Origin: Apophysomyces variabilis
Lineage: Eukaryota; Mucoromycota; Mucoromycetes; Mucorales; Mucoraceae
DNA: 64,000 bases
Assembly (NCBI GenBank): GCA_002749535.1
Contig: MZZL01000409.1
Span: forward strand, 3,716,775-3,780,774
Direction: 5' to 3'
The notes under the pieces: generated by a model
What the model was told of the DNA's origin: nothing
Databases searched by the model: none
Seen by the model: only the letters and a program-made list of their open reading frames with translations
Shown: positions 60,830 to 64,000 of the stretch, piece by piece
Layout of the letters: every line of letters starts with the position of its first letter
Position numbering within the stretch: position 1 is the stretch's first letter
Translations under genes and position numbers: made by a program

Positions 60830-61995
60830 ATGGCCGCTGCCGCTGCGCAAATCTCCAAGAAGAGAAAGGTAAAATCAACGGATGGATGGATGGATGGATG
60901 AACAGAACAATACTGATGGTCATGATCATTACTTTCATTTGGCAATTGCTTCCTTCCTCTTTTATTTTGGCACTTTGACTCTGCTGTTTGATCCTCATTG
61001 TCTTCCCATTGATGCGTTCGATCTCTTACTGCATAACCTTCTTGTATCTCACTTGTTTCGTTGACTCGGCCTCGCTCTTTTATCTGGTTACCTACTATTA
61101 GTTCGTAAGTATCAACAAAGAAACGGGTGGCAAGAGTGAACCATGCTCATGGACTTCGTTTAGGTCGCTGACGGTGTTTTCTACGCTGAACTCAACGAGT
61201 TCTTCACCCGCGAATTGGCTGAAGATGGCTACGCTGGTGTTGAGGTCCGTGTGACTCCTGCCCGCACTGAGTAAGTTGAATGTTATTACGATGTTATGGG
61301 AGGAAATGCTGATCGTCTGCTTCCTCTTTTCCTATTAGGGTCATCATCCGTGCCACCCACACCCAGAACGTCCTTGGTGAGAAGGGTCGCCGCATTCGCG
61401 AGTTGACCACCCTCGTCCAGAAGCGTTTCAAGTTCCCTGAGAACGCTGTCGAGCTGTACGCTGAACGTGTCCAGAACCGCGGTCTTTGCGCCATTGCTCA
61501 GTGCGAGTCCGTCAAGTTCAAGCTTCTCAACGGTTTGGCCGTCCGTCGGTAAGGGGATCGTGATTAAAAGGAGAAAACAAATGTAATGGTATACTTATTC
61601 GATGTATAATTTATAGTGCTTGCTACGGTGTCGTCCGTTTCGTTATGGAGTCTGGTGCCAAGGGTTGTGAGGTTGTCGTCTCTGGCAAGCTCCGTGCTGC
61701 TCGTGCCAAGGCCATGAAGTTCGGTGACGGTTTCATGATCCACTCTGGTCAGCCCACTCGTGACTTCATCACCACCGCCGTTCGTCACGTTTTGTTGCGC
61801 CAGGGTGTCCTTGGTATTAAGGTCAAGATCATGTTGCCCAGCGATCCCTCTGGCCGCAGCGGTCCCAAGGCTTCTTTGCCCGATATTGTCACTATCCTTG
61901 AACCCAAGGAGGAGACTGCTATCGCAGAGCCTATCACTCAGGACTTTGCTGCCCCCGCTGTCGCTCCCGAACAACAACCTGTGGAAGCTCAGTAA
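60830..61995 (+). CDS. 40S ribosomal protein S3 (uS3)
   Basis: A core small-subunit protein at the mRNA entry. Five coding exons are proposed: 60830-60868, 61102-61104 (3 bases), 61164-61270, 61339-61548 and 61617-61995. They total 738 bases, 245 residues. Exon 1 encodes [13 protein letters not shown], the 3-base exon TTC gives Phe, and exon 3 opens [14 protein letters not shown], restoring the near-invariant KKRKFVADGVF. The KH-type domain ([14 protein letters not shown]) and the C-terminal domain ([39 protein letters not shown]) are intact. Every splice site is GT..AG. Skipping the microexon leaves the frame open but deletes the conserved Phe. Codon use is highly biased. Confidence 0.95.
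61102..61104 (+). other. Candidate 3-nt microexon of RPS3
   Basis: TTC is bounded by TATTAG on the left and GTAAGT on the right, both strong splice signals. Introns of 233 and 59 bases flank it. It adds exactly the Phe that family members have between KRK and VADG. RNA evidence has not been seen. Confidence 0.8.
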
Positions 61996-62319
61996 AAATG
62001 CATGTTGTAATAAACTCTTGTTTTTTGCTTGGTATATGATGAGAAAAGAAGACATGGTTCTTTTCTTTTTTTTTTTCTTTGCTATTAAGTTGTGTTGGAG
62101 AAGGTTGACCAATGATGCAGCTTGCTTAGCAGGTGACACACCGCAGTTCACGGCATCAATGTATTTTTTCCTCATTTTGAAACCCAACTCCCTTTTTTTT
62201 TAATTTTTTTTTTTGTCTTTCGTTATTTAGGATATCTGCATCTCTCTTTTCCTTCTTCTCTTCTCAATTCCATATTATTGCTCTATTCTTCTTTTCTTTA
62301 TCCCTTCATCAAATTCAAC
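61996..62319. other. Short intergenic region between RPS3 and a small gene
   Basis: RPS3 3' UTR and a T/C-rich leader of the next gene. No other gene. Confidence 0.6.
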
Positions 62320-62814
62320 ATGGCTAGTGGGACGGAAAAGGATTATCCATTGCCCGGTGCTTATTGTAGTCGACGATCTTCGTATGAGAATGAACCTGCG
62401 GCACTTTCGCTTTCTATCATGTCACCGGTATTTTTCCCTAGTCATGGTGATTGTATCATGGTCAAACGGAGGCGAAGTTCTTCTAGACGATTGCCTGGTG
62501 CATGGGTCGAAGAGGACGAACATGTGTATGATCGATCCAATATCCATTTAGACGAGCTAAGGCAAACAATTGCAACTCTACGCAAAGAAACACAACAGCT
62601 CGAAGAAACAGATGTCTTATTGAAGAAGAGCATTCAGATTGTGGCTCGTAAGCGCCAGTTGGTTAAACACAGACGAAGAAAACAATCGCAGTGGGTTTGG
62701 TGCGATGATCAGCAGACCACGGACGAGGAAAATGATGAGGACTATTTAGGTATGCATGACGATCAACGTGTTCCTCCCGCCGACGTCCTTCTTGATGATT
62801 GGGAATGGGTGTAA
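62320..62814 (+). CDS. Hypothetical coiled-coil protein
   Basis: A single-exon gene of 164 codons with a good ATG and a C/T-rich leader. I do not recognise the family. The N-terminal 70 residues are polar and Ser/Arg-rich (KRRRSSSRRLPGAW). A helix predicted to coil runs from about 78 to 118, with a heptad-like Leu/Ile pattern (LDELRQTIATLRKETQQLEE). It is followed by basic KHRRRKQ and an acidic, Asp/Glu-rich end finishing in DDWEWV. Codon use and composition look coding. The acidic-basic arrangement may suggest a nuclear protein, but this is a guess. Confidence 0.65.
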   Translation: MASGTEKDYPLPGAYCSRRSSYENEPAALSLSIMSPVFFPSHGDCIMVKRRRSSSRRLPGAWVEEDEHVYDRSNIHLDELRQTIATLRKETQQLEETDVLLKKSIQIVARKRQLVKHRRRKQSQWVWCDDQQTTDEENDEDYLGMHDDQRVPPADVLLDDWEWV

Positions 62815-64000
62815 ACTGTGTACAGTAAATTTTTAATTTACCCTTCTCCCCAACCTTTTCTATACATATACTCGCTGCACATTGTTGTCTTTATACATAA
62901 GCCTTTCTTTTTGTCTCTTTTCTTCTTTCCGTTTCTTTGCACAAAAATGAAAAACAAAAACAATCGATTTACCCTTCCAACCAACAAGAAAAACGTCTGT
63001 TTTGCATCGTTTGATTTTATGAGTAGATGTGTGTATGATTGCTAGATAAAGTAGTGGGCAAAGATATATATTGTCTACCCCTCATTACCCATGACTAAAA
63101 CCTGCGGGAAGTGGAAAAAACAATGCGCCAAGACAGCTGACTCGGCTTATTTTTTTTTTGCTTCTTAATCGGCCAATTCCATTTCAGTCTAGATGTCCAG
63201 TGGTCCTATTTTGCAGAAGCATGCGTCATTTTGCAGTGTCGTTATAAAATGAATGCAAGTAAAGGGTAATAAAGTTAGATAATTTGTTGATCTTCACACT
63301 TTCCCACAGCACGTTCCCTTTTAACGAAACCGATCTGAATGAGGCCTCTTCATGGCGTTAACTCATAACCATGGTAACAGAGAACAAAAGAGTTCGGGAA
63401 CCGTAAAGGCCAAATTGGCTACTGGTAATCAATTGCAAAGCCTCGTTCAGCCTGATGTAATGATTCGTTAGTCGGATGGGGAGGTTAATTATATGTGTTC
63501 ACTGGTAGTTGTTTTTCTTTTGCAAGCTGCACAACTTTCATCCCTGTTTTCCAACTTTTGTAATTTTATCCCACACTATCTCATATAAAGCAAAGAAAGA
63601 GCTCCCGATTATTATTAATGTTAGAGATTACCAGGCCCTTTTCTTGACACTTTTATTCATTTGCAAATGCTATTGACTAATTCAGGGGATATACAAAGCT
63701 CATGACAAGGTCGCATAAGATTCAGTTTTGCCTCTGTATATCCACTATAACTGTTTTACACCTGTTAAGTGATATATCTATTTCCGAAGCTTGTGTATAA
63801 AGGAAAAGTCGCTAAGCTTCTCTCTCTTTCCCCTCTAATCAGAACCATTAAGCCTAGATTAAGTCGAGAATAATTATGACCAACAGATCAACGAGAAAGA
63901 AAGGAAAAGGCATCTATGTACTGACTTTTCTTGATAATAGCGCGAAAAGGGAAAACTGACGAGTTGCGCTGCGCTGCTATGTTAATGTATGCCGCACCTA
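62815..64000. other. Intergenic to the end of the window
   Basis: AT-rich with pyrimidine runs near 62885-62945. I see no supported gene. Confidence 0.6.

Overview
This window is nuclear DNA of a filamentous fungus, most likely an early-diverging Mucoromycota species (order Mucorales is my best guess). Nearly every gene is broken by short GT..AG introns of about 45-80 bases. The protein set is eukaryotic and fungal: Mediator, Rpn11, VTC polyphosphate synthase, Pho88, ribosomal proteins and a CLIP-170 orthologue. One protein, a C9orf72-type DENN protein, is absent from the model yeasts. I rebuilt gene models by hand from splice sites and family knowledge. Except for LTO1, where one junction will not close in frame, the exon sums of the spliced genes are multiples of three.

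Layout. 1-2500: low-complexity, with one small ORF. 2516-5319: a SNARE (BOS1) and a secreted ML-domain lipid-binding protein (NPC2). 5485-7258 (-): LTO1 and the mitochondrial PIC2 carrier. 7879-13620: RPL19 and a GRAM-TBC-EF-hand Rab GAP. 14314-14863: a GNAT acetyltransferase. 16244-18657: a dead pogo/Tigger-like DNA transposon with a 188-bp MITE inside its transposase. 19517-20955 (-) and 26954-27665 (+): two 5'-truncated, near-identical LINE copies in inverted orientation, flanking a diverged minisatellite, MED6, PHO88 and TRM8. 27650-29000: a 675-bp sequence repeated on both sides of a single N, almost certainly an unmerged contig overlap.

29431-31427: a C9orf72-like DENN gene. 33313-35117: a single-pass membrane protein with a cytoplasmic SH3 domain. 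37224-43763: RPN11, then two tandem VTC genes, one with polymerase motifs and one that looks catalytically dead. 45246-47595: an FMN-binding flavoprotein and ATP5. 48311-53046: splicing factor SPF45 and an HSL-family esterase. 54043-59326: a short Sts1/Cut8-like protein and a CLIP-170 homologue. 60830-62814: RPS3 and an uncharacterised coiled-coil protein.

The most unusual theme is exon size. Conserved protein sequence can only be recovered if several genes contain microexons: 3 nt in RPS3, 5 nt in the TBC gene, 13 nt in RPN11, 16 nt in MED6, 19 nt in the esterase, plus a 2-nt first coding exon that splits the RPL19 start codon. Simple ORF or standard gene calls would miss most of these. The other main result is the fungal C9orf72 homologue.
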